From Clostridiales bacterium oral taxon 876 str. F0540 (GTDB lineage: Bacteria; Bacillota; Clostridia; Clostridiales; Clostridiaceae), in the NCBI GenBank assembly GCA_000466585.1, contig KE993473.1, positions 150,553 through 214,552 on the forward strand: a stretch of DNA of 64,000 nt, in the 5' to 3' direction. Below the pieces are notes generated by a model. The model saw nothing but the letters and a program-made list of their open reading frames with translations. It did no database searches and had not been told where the DNA came from. Shown here piece after piece: positions 52,784-60,893 of the stretch (position 1 is its first letter; each line of letters opens with the position of its first letter). The position numbers and the translations under genes were made by a program.

Positions 52784-53564
52784 TTAGATTCCTTGCCCCC
52801 TTTCTATATAAAGCCATAGCTAAAGTAAAAAATACACCTAAATAAATCAGCTGCACTGAAAACTGACTTAAAAAGCTAGTCAAGGAAAAATCCACTGCAA
52901 GCTTTGCAGGCACATAAGTTACATAAGCAAAGGGCATATATTTAGCTACGCTTTGCAGCCAGTTTGGAAACATGTCTATAGGCATAAGCATTCCGCCTAA
53001 TGTAAACACAAGCTTGGAGTAAATCCAGAAAAAAGCACTGTTTTCCTCAAACCAAAAGGAAGTTAAAGCTAATATTATATAAATAAAAAAGTTTATTGTA
53101 CAACCTGCTAATATTGAAAGCAGGATTAACGGAAAATAAATAAAATTGAAATTTTCCAAAGTCCCTACATAAATAAGCCCAACAGCAATACCTGCTATTG
53201 CATTTGTTACAAGTTTAATGCCTATTTCGCCTGCAAAATAAGAAAAGCAGTATAACACGTAATTGTAAGGTTTATTTAAAAGGTAAGCTATATTTCCTGT
53301 TTTAACATCCTCGTTTACCTGCGAATGGATATCTGTTCTTGAAAGAGTTACAAGCTCTGTAACAACAAGATACCAAATCATCTTATTTATAGATAATCCA
53401 CCTATTGTTCCGCCCTTTTGTCCGTAAATATTTCTCCATAGCATAAGATATATAAACATAATAAATACAAAAAACAAATTTTTGCTTAGAAAGTTCCAAA
53501 AGTATACGAGGCTGTTTGACATTGTTATCTTTGAAACTTCCATATATTTACGAATTGATTTCAT
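52767..53564 (-). CDS. ABC-2 family permease (DUF990-like), first subunit
   Basis: A 265-residue membrane protein with about six helices. The motif QVNEDVKTGNIAYLLNKPYNYVLY parallels LNGELDTYLLQPKDPLIN in its partner. Its start overlaps the ATPase stop by 4 bases. The substrate may be hinted by the ykkC-type riboswitch that leads the operon: guanidinium for class I, or a nucleotide for other subclasses. Confidence 0.82.
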   Translation of the reverse strand: MKSIRKYMEVSKITMSNSLVYFWNFLSKNLFFVFIMFIYLMLWRNIYGQKGGTIGGLSINKMIWYLVVTELVTLSRTDIHSQVNEDVKTGNIAYLLNKPYNYVLYCFSYFAGEIGIKLVTNAIAGIAVGLIYVGTLENFNFIYFPLILLSILAGCTINFFIYIILALTSFWFEENSAFFWIYSKLVFTLGGMLMPIDMFPNWLQSVAKYMPFAYVTYVPAKLAVDFSLTSFLSQFSVQLIYLGVFFTLAMALYRKGARNLNVNGG

Positions 53565-54550
53565 TTACAGCCCCCCCTTTTCTGCTGATAGATATATGAT
53601 ATTATCTCTTCTAAAGGCGGTTCGGAAATGGTTATATCATCTACCTTTCCATACTTAATCAGCTCAGTTAAAACCTCTTCTATATCCTGCTTTGAGGTAT
53701 CAACTTGAACCTTTAAGGCACCACCTTTTCTTTTAACAACATTTATATTAGGATCATCTACCTTAATCTCATGATTATATTTAATGCTTATTTCCTTTTT
53801 ATTTAGATAATCATATTTAAGGCTTTTTATGCTTTCGTTCAAAACTACCTGCCCATGATTTATAATTATGGCTCTCTTACATAGCTGCTCAATATCTCCT
53901 GCATCATGCGAGGTTAAGAATATTGTTGTCTTTTCTTCCTTATTAAGCTTTAATATAAGCTCCCTTATTTTCTGCTTAACAACTACATCAAGCCCTATGG
54001 TAGGTTCATCTAAAAATATTATTTCAGGCTCATGAAGTATTGAAGCTGCTATTTCACAGCGAATTCTCTGACCCAAGGAAAGCTTTCTTACGGGCACATC
54101 CATTAAATCTCCTATTTCAAAGGTTTCCTTTAAAAATTCTATTCTATTTTTAAGCTTCGCCTTATCCATTTCATATATATTTCCAAGCAGATTGAAGCTG
54201 TCTAGAGGCGGCAGGTGAAACCAAAGCTGCGATTTTTGTCCGAAAACTGTTCCTATTCTAAAGGACAGCTGCTTTCTTTGGGTAGATGGATTCAAGCCTA
54301 AGACCTCAATGTTCCCTGAGGTTTGATGCAGAATCCCTGTAAGCATTTTAATGGTAGTAGACTTGCCTGCTCCATTAGGGCCAATAAAAGCCAATATCTC
54401 TCCCTTCTGGGCTTCAAAGGAAATGTTGTTCACCGCTTCAATCTCTCTATAGCTTGGTGAAATTATAGATCTAATACTGCCCTTCAAACCTTCCTCTTTA
54501 GTTTTTACTTTGAAATTCTTATAAAGATTTTGAACTTTTATGATGCTCAT
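53561..54550 (-). CDS. ABC-2 exporter ATP-binding protein
   Basis: A 329-residue ATPase with Walker A (GPNGAGKST), signature LSLGQRIR (variant of LSGGQ), Walker B (IIFLDEPTIGLD) and switch His (TSHDAGDIEQL). The long N-terminus before Walker A (KNFKVKTKEEGLKGSIRSI) and C-terminal extension (about 235-329) are typical of this DUF990-linked ATPase family. ATG at 54550 follows AAGGGGGGCG; a start at 54598 would lie inside the riboswitch terminator. The first gene of the operon. Confidence 0.9.
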   Translation of the reverse strand: MSIIKVQNLYKNFKVKTKEEGLKGSIRSIISPSYREIEAVNNISFEAQKGEILAFIGPNGAGKSTTIKMLTGILHQTSGNIEVLGLNPSTQRKQLSFRIGTVFGQKSQLWFHLPPLDSFNLLGNIYEMDKAKLKNRIEFLKETFEIGDLMDVPVRKLSLGQRIRCEIAASILHEPEIIFLDEPTIGLDVVVKQKIRELILKLNKEEKTTIFLTSHDAGDIEQLCKRAIIINHGQVVLNESIKSLKYDYLNKKEISIKYNHEIKVDDPNINVVKRKGGALKVQVDTSKQDIEEVLTELIKYGKVDDITISEPPLEEIISYIYQQKRGGCK

Positions 54551-54585
54551 CACATCGCCCCCCTTAAATAAAGATAAAAAAATAA

Positions 54586-54631
54586 AGCCCAAGAACAAAT
54601 CTCTTTGCAGAGACTCGTCCTTTAGGCTTTT
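54586..54631 (-). terminator. Terminator of the ykkC-type riboswitch
   Basis: On the minus strand AAGCCTAAAGGACGAGTCTCT-like sequence (given in part) folds back on AGAGATTTGTTCTTGGGCTT with several G-U pairs, then ATTTTTTT. The 5' arm includes the AAGCC that also closes the aptamer, so the ligand-bound aptamer should prevent this hairpin and switch expression on. Confidence 0.75.
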
Positions 54632-54712
54632 TTCCTAAAAGTGTAGATTGAAATCCTGTATCGCTCGGACCAGACATCTATTGACCGGAACCCTAGATAC
54701 ACTCTCTTATTG
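54610..54712 (-). promoter_or_regulatory. ykkC-family riboswitch (guanidine-I or related subclass)
   Basis: Read on the minus strand the RNA contains, in order, the arm GTGTA, CTAGGGTTCCGG, CTGGTCCGAG, the closing arm TACAC, and then GGAAAAAAGCC. CTAGGGTTCCG and CTGGTCCGAG are the invariant blocks of ykkC RNAs. The subclass is not fixed: guanidine-I normally shows an ACACGG block, which here is replaced by ATACAGG, so a subtype-2 ligand such as ppGpp, PRPP or (d)ADP is possible. The controlled genes are an ABC-2 exporter. Confidence 0.82.
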
Positions 54713-54717
54713 TTAAT

Positions 54718-54746
54718 ATTATAATATGATTGTTAATTTGTGTAAA
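54718..54746 (-). promoter_or_regulatory. Sigma-A promoter of the riboswitch-ABC operon
   Basis: On the minus strand TTTACA (54746-54741), exactly 17 bases, then TATAAT (54723-54718). Transcription should start about 54711, just ahead of the aptamer. Confidence 0.75.
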
Positions 54747-54752
54747 TAAAAA

Positions 54753-55394
54753 TTATAATATTTCTTCCTTAATTTTTCTTATACCCTCAACAAAATCGTT
54801 TTTTCCGCCTTGCGCCGGATGTCTTACTTTATGGCAGCTTATATTCAGCTTTGTAAGTGTTTGATCTGCTTTTCCACCGACAGCAACAACCTTCTTTATA
54901 TTAAACATTTCTATCATTTGAAGCAAAGGCTTTTCACCTATCATAAGCTCGCCTTTCAGTGGAGTTCTATTGCTTTCCCCGTTATCTTTTTTATGAGGAT
55001 GAAAAGGGAAGGCATTCCATGCCAATGAAATTATATCGTACCTTAGGAGAGTTTCCCATATCATTGTTGCTGTGGCTTCTTTAAGCAACTTTTCTTTTTC
55101 TTTAGCCAGCTTATATCCTGCTTCTCTTCCGAAAAGATCAAGTCCTTTCATATTATTCATAAGCAGATGCTCACTGGTAAAGGGTACTCCAGTTAACCTG
55201 CAGCCTCTATATCCAGGGGCTTCACCTATAAGAATAACTTTAGGCTTTATTTTATACATCTTTTTAAGATAAAGCAGTAGATTTTTTCTTCTAATTTCAT
55301 TCTCTTTATCCATATATGAATACTGATTATACACATTTGGTGTAACCTGTGTCAAAGCCAACTCTTCTACGATTGCTTCAAATTTTTTCATCAT
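54753..55394 (-). CDS. Uracil-DNA glycosylase family protein
   Basis: A 213-residue protein of the uracil-DNA glycosylase superfamily. Motif 1 is ILIGEAPGYRGCRLTGVPFTSE and the C-terminal motif is VRHPAQGG. Family 4/5-like members have GEAPG and HPS; here HPA replaces HPS. No Cys set for an iron-sulfur cluster is seen. It likely removes uracil or a related base from DNA, but may be a divergent subgroup. The gene ends just before the riboswitch promoter. Confidence 0.78.
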   Translation of the reverse strand: MMKKFEAIVEELALTQVTPNVYNQYSYMDKENEIRRKNLLLYLKKMYKIKPKVILIGEAPGYRGCRLTGVPFTSEHLLMNNMKGLDLFGREAGYKLAKEKEKLLKEATATMIWETLLRYDIISLAWNAFPFHPHKKDNGESNRTPLKGELMIGEKPLLQMIEMFNIKKVVAVGGKADQTLTKLNISCHKVRHPAQGGKNDFVEGIRKIKEEIL

Positions 55395-55499
55395 CTATCT
55401 TCCTCAAAATAAAGTATTTATATATTCGATATTGCTAACTATATTATACTACTAAATATCTATTGTAAATAATTCATGCCACTTTTCATATTTGGCAAA

Positions 55500-55605
55500 T
55501 GATGTTAGCAAAATATAAAAGGCATATTTTCATGAAGGAGAATATGCCTTTTATATATAGTTTGAAGAGAGTGCAAATATAGCTTTGCACCCTCCTTAAT
55601 ATTCT
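55500..55605 (-). terminator. Two successive hairpins after the SASP gene
   Basis: TATAAAAGGCATATT pairs with AATATGCCTTTTATA (about 55515-55557), and GAGAGTGCAA pairs with TTGCACCCTC (about 55566-55595). Both lie past the SASP stop and could end its transcript and that of the glycosylase promoter region. Confidence 0.55.
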
Positions 55606-55626
55606 AATATAATATTCTATTTGGTA

Positions 55627-55821
55627 TTAAAGATTCTTTTCGTAAGCTTCTATCATTTTCTTAACCATTTGGCCGCCTACTGAACCAGCTTCTCTTGAAG
55701 TAAGATCTCCATTGTATCCTTCTTTAAGACTTACTCCAACTTCTTTTGAAGCTTCCATCTTAAATCTATTTAATCCTTCCTTAGCTTCTGGCACTAATAC
55801 TCTGTTACTTCTGTTTGCCAT
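55627..55821 (-). CDS. Alpha/beta-type small acid-soluble spore protein
   Basis: A 64-residue SASP that coats spore DNA and is later split by the germination protease. The GPR cleavage region (FKMEASKEVG, usually FKxEIAxELG) and the C-terminal signature NGDLTSREAGSVGGQMVKKMIE match the family. This shows that the organism forms endospores. Expected to be made in the forespore under sigma-G; I could not define that promoter with confidence. Confidence 0.95.
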   Translation of the reverse strand: MANRSNRVLVPEAKEGLNRFKMEASKEVGVSLKEGYNGDLTSREAGSVGGQMVKKMIEAYEKNL

Positions 55822-56112
55822 TTTAAATTCCTCCTTTTAATTATGTAATTTATTTAAGTAGTAATATTATATGCGAATAATTATTAATTACACTGTATAA
55901 TTGATGGTTACCCATGAAAAATAATACTCTAAATGAAAATAAAGTAATACTAATATTTCAATTACATTAATATCTAAGCAATCCAAAATATTAAACATAA
56001 ATATATTTATAAATACGTCTACAGCCTTAATACAATAGAATATACATTAATTAAGATATCATCATTATTTATTTTTTTGTCTATTATTCAACACTTAACA
56101 GGAGGAAATTGC

Positions 56113-57000
56113 ATGGCAAAATACAAAAAACACTTTGGAGACAGATATGATGGAAGACTTTTAAGAAAAGTTGATCCTTTCTTTAAACTTATACCATACA
56201 TAATGAGAACACGATCTGATTCTCAGGTTTTCTTTGATGATAAAATAGATATGGACAAGGTTGAGGAATTTCTCAAAGAAAAAAGAAGAGCCGGCATCCG
56301 TGATATGAAATTTTTACATATTATTATAGCCGCTATGGTGAGAACACTTTCTCAAAAACCTCATCTAAATAGATTTGTAGCCGGGCAAAAAATTTATGCA
56401 CGAGATGAAATTCTTATTTCCATTGCGATTAAAAAGCAGCTAAGTGAAGAGGGAGAGGAAACAACTTTAAAGCTTAATTTTGAGCCAACAGATACTTTAA
56501 AACACATAGTTTCTAAAGTTAACTCAGCTCTGGAAGAAAATAAGAAATCAGATATAAAGAATGATACAGATAATACTGCTCGCATTTTCACTATGTGTCC
56601 AGGCTTTTTAATTAAGTTTTTAATATGGATATTAACAAAGCTTGATTATTTTGGACTTATGCCAAAGATAATTAATAAGGTAAGCCCCTTTCATACAAGT
56701 GTGTTCATTACTGACTTAGGCTCCTTAGGAATACAGCCTGTTTATCATCACATATATGACTTTGGAACAACCTCTGTTTTTATGGCTTTTGGTTCAAAAC
56801 AAAAGGAAAAGGCCTTTGATATTGATAACAGGATTGTCGATAGAAAATTTGTTAATTTAAAGATAGTTGCAGATGAGAGAATTGTGGACGGATATTATTA
56901 TGCAAGTGCCTTTAAGCTTTTTAAAAAACTTATTGAGAACCCTGAAAGGCTTGAAGCAGTACCCGACAGAATACTTAAGGATGCTGCAGTGTATGAATAG
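56113..57000 (+). CDS. 2-oxoacid dehydrogenase E2/CAT-fold protein without catalytic His
   Basis: A 295-residue protein of the chloramphenicol acetyltransferase/E2 catalytic fold (KIDMDKVEEFLKEKRRAG, LHIIIAAMVRTLSQKPHLNRFV, PFHTSVFITDLGSLG). There is no lipoyl or E1/E3-binding domain. The active-site motif HHxxDG is reduced to DERIVDG (Asp254-Glu255-Arg256), so the catalytic His is Glu. It may bind an acyl-CoA or serve as a structural or regulatory protein rather than an acyltransferase. ATG 56113 with AGGAGG is preferred over 56077. Confidence 0.82.
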   Translation: MAKYKKHFGDRYDGRLLRKVDPFFKLIPYIMRTRSDSQVFFDDKIDMDKVEEFLKEKRRAGIRDMKFLHIIIAAMVRTLSQKPHLNRFVAGQKIYARDEILISIAIKKQLSEEGEETTLKLNFEPTDTLKHIVSKVNSALEENKKSDIKNDTDNTARIFTMCPGFLIKFLIWILTKLDYFGLMPKIINKVSPFHTSVFITDLGSLGIQPVYHHIYDFGTTSVFMAFGSKQKEKAFDIDNRIVDRKFVNLKIVADERIVDGYYYASAFKLFKKLIENPERLEAVPDRILKDAAVYE

Positions 57001-57083
57001 GTAGAATAAATAAAAGGCAATTTGTACACATTAAATTTTGTGAAATTCTTAAATAAGATATTAACCTAAGGATGTGACTGCTT

Positions 57084-57773
57084 GTGTCTTTATTTGTGAC
57101 TATCGTTTCTAGAGGAGTTATAACCTTTCTTATGCTTCTGCTGTTTTTTCGTTCTATGGGTCCCAGGCAGCTAACTCAATTTACTTTCAAGGATTATGTT
57201 CTTGGAGTGCTTGTAGGAAGTATGGGGGGCAGAGCAATTACAAGACCTGAGCAAGCCTATGTAACTTTTCTTTACGGCATAGCCACTGTTATAGTAATGC
57301 AAATGCTTTTGTCTTATCTATGTTTAAAAAGCGACAGAGTCAGAAGATTTATAAATGGTCAGCCTATTATCGTTATAAGCAAAGGCGAAATTTTAAAGAA
57401 TAACTTGAAGAAGGCTAGGCTTACTATGAATGAGCTTGCTAGTTTGCTTAGAGCGGAAAGAATATTCAACCTTTCGGAGGTAGAGTATGCAATATTAGAG
57501 CCTACACGCTGTTTTAGCGTAATGCAAAAATCGGGAAAAAGTCCTGTAACGCTCGGTGACTTGAACATTCAAGCCCCACCCAAGGAGCTCCCCATACTAG
57601 TAATAAAAGACGGAAAGCTGATAAAAACAGAATTGTATAGGTATAATCTAACAGAACAATGGATTAGAGACCAGCTTCTAAAAAGAGATATTAAAGATAT
57701 ATCTGAAGTTTTACTAGCTCAGGCTGACAGTACAGGCATAGTATATACTTGCTTAAATAATACAAATAAATAA
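57084..57773 (+). CDS. DUF421 (YetF-like) membrane protein
   Basis: A 229-residue protein with three N-terminal helices (about 5-80) and a cytoplasmic part (about 85-215) typical of DUF421: RSMGPRQLTQFTFKDYVLGV at the start and GQPIIVISKGEILKNNLKKARLTMNELASLLR after the helices. Bacillus relatives (YetF, YrbG and others) serve in spores; the function is not settled. GTG start after AAGGATGTG. The E2-like gene is 83 bases upstream. Confidence 0.87.
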   Translation: MSLFVTIVSRGVITFLMLLLFFRSMGPRQLTQFTFKDYVLGVLVGSMGGRAITRPEQAYVTFLYGIATVIVMQMLLSYLCLKSDRVRRFINGQPIIVISKGEILKNNLKKARLTMNELASLLRAERIFNLSEVEYAILEPTRCFSVMQKSGKSPVTLGDLNIQAPPKELPILVIKDGKLIKTELYRYNLTEQWIRDQLLKRDIKDISEVLLAQADSTGIVYTCLNNTNK

Positions 57774-57827
57774 AAAACTATCCACAAGATTTATATTTTA
57801 TTATATAAATCTTGTGGATAGTTTTTA
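57772..57827. terminator. Bidirectional terminator
   Basis: AAAAAACTATCCACAAGATT and its near-perfect complement form a stem of over 20 bp with T-run, between DUF421 (plus) and MYG1-family (minus) genes. Confidence 0.85.
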
Positions 57828-57839
57828 TTTTACTGTTGA

Positions 57840-58799
57840 TTATTTTGCTTTTTTCAATATATTTCTTAAAAACTCCAAAAATCCTTTTGACTCTTTTATC
57901 TCATTTTCTTCTTTATACTGAACTGCCAATTCAGCTAGCTTCATAATACCTCCTAAAGATTTTGCAACTGCAATAAATCTTCCTGTATGGCAGAATACTG
58001 CATCAGGAACACCTGTTACTAAGGCAAGCTCTTCATCCCTCAGCCCAGCCCACTCCTTAGGCAGTTTCTTTTTATCTTCGCTATTTTCCCCTCTTACAGA
58101 CTGCATTGCATAGCTGTCTTTTCTAGGATATATAACAAAAAGTACTTCTTTCTTTTCATCTGCATCTTTTAGTGCCTCCGAATAAGGACAATATCTATCT
58201 AAAACTAAAAGCTGAGGATTTTTTCTTTTATTATAGGCTTTTATAACACGCTCCTTTGATTCCAGTACAGAAAGTCTTTGATACATCATATTTCTTAGCA
58301 CTGCTCTGGAAACTTCAACAGCTTCATTGAAAGCTTCATTTTCATCCTGGTCTGAATTCCAAAGCGGATTAAAGCCTGAAATAATTGAACTTATATGAAC
58401 TAAAGGTATATCTGTTTTATCTATCCAAATACCGTTGTCCAAAGCATCCACACCTTCAATGAAGTTTCTGTCAATATAATTAAATATATCTTCTACTTCA
58501 TCCTCATCAAGTTTTGGAGCTTTAAACTTTACGACTTCTTTCCCAAACTTATTCCATATAAGCCCACAGGCAGCATATGGAGTTCCGTCCTCTCTATAAA
58601 CCTTATTGTTACCGTGATGATCTAATTCACCACCGCCCACATCATACACAATATCCAGTTTATTTAAAATTTCCTCATCCCTTGTTCTTGTAAGGTCAAC
58701 TTCAAACATTTCCTTCAAAATAGCCGTTGCAATAACTTCATCAGCATGAAATCTGCCGTCATGAGTTCCAACTTTCTTAAATTGCTTTTCTGTATTAAT
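57840..58799 (-). CDS. MYG1 family (UPF0160) putative metal-dependent exonuclease, ATT start
   Basis: A 319-residue DHH-like protein if translation begins at ATT 58799. The N-terminal metal motif THDGRFHADEV lies at residues 12-22, GGGELDHHG and EGVDALDNGIW follow. No ATG, GTG or TTG exists between the in-frame stop (58838-58836 region) and this motif; the only close start is ATT, set 8 bases after AAAGGGG. Starting at the later TTG (58718) would delete the DGxFHADE motif. Eukaryotic MYG1 is an RNA exonuclease; the bacterial role is unknown. The gene stands alone. Confidence 0.8.
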   Translation of the reverse strand: MNTEKQFKKVGTHDGRFHADEVIATAILKEMFEVDLTRTRDEEILNKLDIVYDVGGGELDHHGNNKVYREDGTPYAACGLIWNKFGKEVVKFKAPKLDEDEVEDIFNYIDRNFIEGVDALDNGIWIDKTDIPLVHISSIISGFNPLWNSDQDENEAFNEAVEVSRAVLRNMMYQRLSVLESKERVIKAYNKRKNPQLLVLDRYCPYSEALKDADEKKEVLFVIYPRKDSYAMQSVRGENSEDKKKLPKEWAGLRDEELALVTGVPDAVFCHTGRFIAVAKSLGGIMKLAELAVQYKEENEIKESKGFLEFLRNILKKAK

Positions 58800-59005
58800 A
58801 TTACCAGCCCCTTTATTTCTTCTGACATCTATATATTATATATTTTCACTTAAAATTTAAATATTATTAAAAAGCTTAATGTTATTTTAGAATAATACTA
58901 GCGTAAAAATACCGTAAAATTCATACTGAATAATACGGTATCAAAGGAATTTATTTATTTTCATAGCTGCATTATAAAAAAAAGAAATCTCGGAATTTAA
59001 CAATT

Positions 59006-59428
59006 TTATTTTAAGTTTTTCCCGGTAAATGCTAAAGGAAGAAGTTCTTCTAAAGTATATTCCAAATATTCTTCTGTACTTTTTGCAATAATTATTTTAA
59101 AGGTTTTCAAATCACAGAACTCGGCCATAACTTGCCTGCATACTGCACAAGGTGCGCAGAAATCTCCTTCTCCAGGCTTTACCCCTTCTTTATTTCCTAC
59201 TATAGCTATGGCAGTAAATTCTTTTTTTCCTTCAGATATAGCTTTAAAAAAAGCTGTTCTTTCCGCACAGTTTGTTGGTGTAAATGCTGCATTTTCTATA
59301 TTGCATCCTTGATAAATTGTTCCGTCTGCACAAAGAAGAGCTGCTCCTACATTAAAATTTGAGTATGGAGTATAACAAAATTTCTGAACATCAAATGCTT
59401 TTTCTATTAATTTTTTTGTATCTATCAT
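59006..59428 (-). CDS. cdd: Cytidine deaminase
   Basis: A 140-residue zinc enzyme that turns cytidine and deoxycytidine into uridine forms in pyrimidine salvage. Substrate motif FNVGAALLCADG, catalytic NCAERTAFF (Cys-Ala-Glu) and PCAVCRQVMAEF with the two zinc Cys. Length is usual for tetrameric Cdd. It stands alone here; in Bacillus it is near era. Confidence 0.95.
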   Translation of the reverse strand: MIDTKKLIEKAFDVQKFCYTPYSNFNVGAALLCADGTIYQGCNIENAAFTPTNCAERTAFFKAISEGKKEFTAIAIVGNKEGVKPGEGDFCAPCAVCRQVMAEFCDLKTFKIIIAKSTEEYLEYTLEELLPLAFTGKNLK

Positions 59429-59699
59429 AGTTTGTTCACAAACCTTTCTTAAAATTTTTAATATGTACCATTGAATTAGGGAAAATTATTATATCACTGT
59501 TGTACAAAAATGTAAATATATTCTAGTACTATTTAAATAATTACTTTATTATTATATCCTTCTAAAATAGAAACAAGACCTTAAATAGTAATTTGTTTTG
59601 CCTTTTATTGATCATCTTCCCAAATTATTAATAGGATATTGGCTATTTATAAGGGAAATATAAAATTGTGATGATTTTAATATTTAAGGAGGCGTTTTT

Positions 59700-60221
59700 A
59701 TGAGCATACTTGATAAACTATTTGGTGACGAAAATACTCAAAATAACGGAAATAACAATAATTCTAACAATACTAAAAATAATAACTCCCAAGATTCAAA
59801 TGAAGCTACTTTACAGCTTCGCAAGGAAGAATTAGACATAAACAAGGATAAAGTACAGACCGGAGAGGTTACACTTAGCAAACAAATTGTAGAAGACCAG
59901 CAGACTGTTAATGTCCCAGTTACTCATGAGGAAGTAGTTATAGAAAGAAGACCTGTAGCAAACGGTAAATCCTGCGATGCAGAAGTAAGCTCCGAAATAA
60001 GCTCTGACAATTGCCAAACTATAAAAATACCAGTAAGTGAAGAAAAAGTTAATGTTGACAAACACACTGTAGTTACTGAAGAAGTTTCTGCTTACAAACG
60101 TGAAATCGAAAATACAAAAGAGATAAATGAAACTTTAAGAAGAGAAGAAGCTAAAATAAATAAGAACGGTAATGTAGAGGTAGTTTCTGAAGATAATAAC
60201 TCATCTGACAACCTCCAATAA
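59700..60221 (+). CDS. DUF2382 (YsnF/AvaK-like) stress protein
   Basis: A 173-residue protein. A low-complexity Asn-rich start (residues 15-32, NNGNNNNSNNTKNNN) precedes a DUF2382 domain (about 38-165) with the family rhythm LRKEELDINKDKVQTGEV, VPVTHEEVVIERRP, IKIPVSEEKVNVDKHTV, LRREEAKI. This domain occurs in stress proteins such as YsnF; the action is unknown. A second DUF2382 gene follows, which suggests duplication. Confidence 0.83.
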   Translation: MSILDKLFGDENTQNNGNNNNSNNTKNNNSQDSNEATLQLRKEELDINKDKVQTGEVTLSKQIVEDQQTVNVPVTHEEVVIERRPVANGKSCDAEVSSEISSDNCQTIKIPVSEEKVNVDKHTVVTEEVSAYKREIENTKEINETLRREEAKINKNGNVEVVSEDNNSSDNLQ

Positions 60222-60297
60222 TATTTTCTCTAAATTAATCAAAGAAGCACCTTTCAAATCAATTTTGGTTTGTGAGGTGCTGCAATAAGTTAGGGAG

Positions 60298-60391
60298 GCT
60301 AAAGTCCTAAATGGACTTTAGCGGGTAATTTGTGAGCGGAGCGAACACTCATAAACTACCCCGTAATCCGACAAAAAGGAGAATAGAAATT
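60298..60391 (+). promoter_or_regulatory. Copy (c) of the dispersed structured 5' element, full length
   Basis: Hairpin 1 (60298-60322) has arms GCTAAAGTCC / GGACTTTAGC around the same loop TAAAT as copy (b); three arm positions differ from (b) and all differences are matched on the other side. Hairpin 2 (60323-60361) is GGGTAATTTGTGAG / CTCATAAACTACCC with one mismatch. The tail carries AAAAAGGAG and leads into ATG 60392. Confidence 0.75.
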
Positions 60392-60808
60392 ATGTCACAG
60401 GATAGACAATCCTTTCAAGGAAAGCTTGAACTTCATGAGGAAAAACTCGATATCTCAAAAGAGTGGGTTAAAACTACAGAAGTTAGAATGCACAAAGAAG
60501 TTGTAACAAAAGAAGAAATTGTAAAGATTCCTATCGAAAGAGTAGAGCTTGTAATAGAAAAAGTACCACTTTCAGAAAGCTCTCATACTGAAACCGAAAT
60601 TATAAGAATACCTATTAGTGATGAACGTTTTGAGATTGTAAAACATCCAGTAATTTTAGAAGAAGTCTCTTATTATATTGATCAGTACCAAGATAATAAA
60701 TGTATTACAGAAACTTTAAAAAAGGAAAAACTTAATGTAGAAACCTCCGGGCTTACAACCGTTGTTGATAAAGAAGTTAAAGATCCCCCGGATACTTCTC
60801 TTATATAG
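60392..60808 (+). CDS. DUF2382 (YsnF/AvaK-like) stress protein
   Basis: A 138-residue protein that is almost one DUF2382 domain: LELHEEKLDISKEWVKTTEV, IVKIPIERVELVIEKVP, IIRIPISDERFEIVKHPVIL, LKKEKLNVET. ATG 60392 is chosen after AAGGAGAAT; the longer frame from 60332 runs through the structured element. It is preceded by that element, whereas its paralogue at 59700 is not. So the two copies may respond to different signals. Confidence 0.83.
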   Translation: MSQDRQSFQGKLELHEEKLDISKEWVKTTEVRMHKEVVTKEEIVKIPIERVELVIEKVPLSESSHTETEIIRIPISDERFEIVKHPVILEEVSYYIDQYQDNKCITETLKKEKLNVETSGLTTVVDKEVKDPPDTSLI

Positions 60809-60823
60809 CAATCTAAAAATAAA

Positions 60824-60862
60824 AAGACAGATAACCGTCAATAGTTATCTGTCCTTTCTAGA
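60824..60862. terminator. Bidirectional terminator
   Basis: AGACAGATAAC and GTTATCTGTCC(T) form the stem with A-run on the left and CTTTCT on the right, between the DUF2382 gene and the M1 peptidase gene. Confidence 0.75.
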
Positions 60863-60893
60863 TATCGCGATATCTTCTTATCTTGTTATCTTG

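Noticed and set aside
58718..58718. TTG 58718 as start of the MYG1 family gene
   Set aside because: It would remove the conserved THDGRFHADE metal motif, which is encoded in frame just upstream.
60332..60391. N-terminal extension of the second DUF2382 protein
   Set aside because: The extension runs through the two-hairpin element; ATG 60392 follows a good ribosome binding site.
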